Shown piece after piece: positions 63,243-64,000 of a stretch of 64,000 nt of DNA. The DNA lies in contig JAGGQZ010000016.1 of the NCBI GenBank assembly GCA_018613055.1, positions 1 to 64,000 on the forward strand, in the 5' to 3' direction. The DNA is from Chryseobacterium sp. ISL-80 (GTDB lineage: Bacteria > Bacillota > Bacilli > Bacillales > Cytobacillaceae). The notes under the pieces were generated by a model. The model ran no database searches. It saw nothing but the letters and a program-made list of their open reading frames with translations, and was not told the origin of the DNA. Each line of letters starts with the position of its first letter. Within the stretch, counting starts at the first letter, position 1. The position numbers and the translations under genes are program-made.

Positions 63243-63689
63243 TTAGTAAACCCACTCGTTGATTAATTTGCTGTATTCAGCCAATTCTTCCTGTTTGAAG
63301 AATAATCCGATTTCACGCTCTGCGCTTTCTGGTGAGTCTGAACCGTGAATGACGTTCTTGCCTACAGTAACGCCGAAGTCACCGCGGATCGTTCCAGGAG
63401 CAGCATCTTTAGGGTTTGTAGCACCCATCATCTGGCGTGCAGTAGTAATTACATTCTCACCCTGCCAAACCATTGCGAATACTGGTCCAGAAGTAATGAA
63501 ATCTACCAATTCGCCGAAGAATGGACGCTCTTTGTGTTCGCCATAATGCTCTTCAGCAAGTTCTCTTGGGATGTTCATAAGCTTTGCGCCAACTAGCTGG
63601 AAGCCTTTCTTTTCAAAACGTGCTACAACTTCACCGATCAGGTTGCGCTGCACGCCATCAGGCTTGACCATCAAATAAGTCTTTTCCAT
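63243..63689 (-). CDS. ndk: Nucleoside diphosphate kinase
   Basis: Exchanges the terminal phosphate between nucleoside tri- and diphosphates. The 148 residues start [20 protein letters not shown] (conserved KPDGVQR) and carry [10 protein letters not shown]-type sequence ([20 protein letters not shown]), [20 protein letters not shown] with the phospho-histidine at about residue 115. The ATG at 63689 follows AGGAG; the longer upstream frame lacks homology. The order hepT-ndk-cheR matches B. subtilis. Confidence 0.96.
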   Translation of the reverse strand: MEKTYLMVKPDGVQRNLIGEVVARFEKKGFQLVGAKLMNIPRELAEEHYGEHKERPFFGELVDFITSGPVFAMVWQGENVITTARQMMGATNPKDAAPGTIRGDFGVTVGKNVIHGSDSPESAEREIGLFFKQEELAEYSKLINEWVY

Positions 63690-63780
63690 GAGTTCCACTC
63701 CTATTTCATCTATGTATGTGAACCGCTTACAAAAGCAATCCTTAGAAATAGTATCATTTTTTTGAAAAATCCGCAACTTG

Positions 63781-64000
63781 CTAATACTTGCGTTTCCCGA
63801 TAAATTTGGCGATGTCGCGCAATGACTTCTTTGCCCTGTTTGGTGGAAGTTCCTCAAGGATGGCCAGTGCTTTATCTAAATAACGGTCACTGATTTCAAG
63901 AGATCTCTCAATTGCGCCAGATTCCTGGACCAGCTTCAGGACTTCCTCAAGGTCTGCTCTTCCCATTCCTTCGTGTACAGTCCTGACCCTGCTGTTGATG
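63781..64000 (-). CDS. hepT: Heptaprenyl diphosphate synthase component II, C-terminal end (partial)
   Basis: Only the last ~72 codons are in the window; the gene continues past its end. The sequence [20 protein letters not shown] followed by [20 protein letters not shown] is the typical C-terminus of HepT, the catalytic subunit that makes the heptaprenyl chain of menaquinone-7. Position next to ndk supports this. The catalytic DDxxD motifs would lie outside the window. Confidence 0.85.
   Translation of the reverse strand, partial: INSRVRTVHEGMGRADLEEVLKLVQESGAIERSLEISDRYLDKALAILEELPPNRAKKSLRDIAKFIGKRKY

Overview
The window is a piece of a Bacillaceae chromosome (low to moderate GC, strong AGGAGG-type ribosome binding sites, frequent TTG and GTG starts, spore genes cotD, sspM and ypjB). 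Most of it is collinear with the Bacillus subtilis segment hepT-ndk-cheR-aroC-aroB-aroH-hisC-tyrA-aroA-ypi-qcr-ypj-dapB-mgsA-bsh-cca-birA-pan-dinG-ypm-aspB-dnaD-nth-ponA-recU-ypp-yps, read from right to left. The denitrification-type genes on the left suggest a Mesobacillus-like facultative anaerobe. The genus is inference only.

Left part (1-23 kb). A T-box-controlled asnS, a DMT transporter and the M32 carboxypeptidase YpwA lead into a nitric oxide block. This block holds a single-subunit quinol NO reductase (norB), a Crp/Fnr regulator, three DUF2249 proteins, an NnrS/heme-copper-like membrane protein and a DUF59 Fe-S assembly factor. Then come rlmL, RNase P RNA (rnpB), gpsB, ypsA, cotD and the DNA repair pair mrfB-mrfA. 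A second Crp/Fnr regulator follows, then the hybrid cluster protein gene hcp set between two ~189-bp inverted MITE-like copies, hsp20 and the ypp cluster. I find TGTGA-N6-TCACA-like sites at about -41 from good -10 boxes in front of a DUF2249 gene, the first regulator, the DUF2249/NnrS operon and hcp, and a weaker one before norB. This points to one oxygen/NO-responsive regulon.

Middle part (23-46 kb). yppE, sspM, yppC, recU-ponA, ypoC-nth-dnaD, aspB-ypmB-ypmA, a ComEC-like protein with a degenerate active site, dinG, panDCB with a structured leader, then birA-cca-bshA-bshB1-mgsA-dapB-ypjD as one tightly overlapping operon.

Right part (46-64 kb). A YugP-like metalloprotease, ypjB, ypjA, the menaquinol:cytochrome c reductase operon qcrABC with ypiF, ypiB and ypiA, an odd amidohydrolase-like protein, then shikimate and aromatic amino acid genes (aroA, tyrA, hisC, aroH, aroB, aroC), cheR, ndk and the end of hepT. 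The trp operon that B. subtilis carries between aroH and hisC is absent.

The most unusual signals are non-coding. Two intergenic tandem arrays (51.7-52.1 kb and 62.57-63.2 kb) have unrelated sequences but the same exact 52-bp period and the same inverted-repeat layout; a weaker ~50-bp array lies at 2.0-2.16 kb. Others are the inverted MITE pair around hcp, a Fur-type box overlapping the -10 of a Fnr-type promoter, and a LexA-like box before mrfAB.
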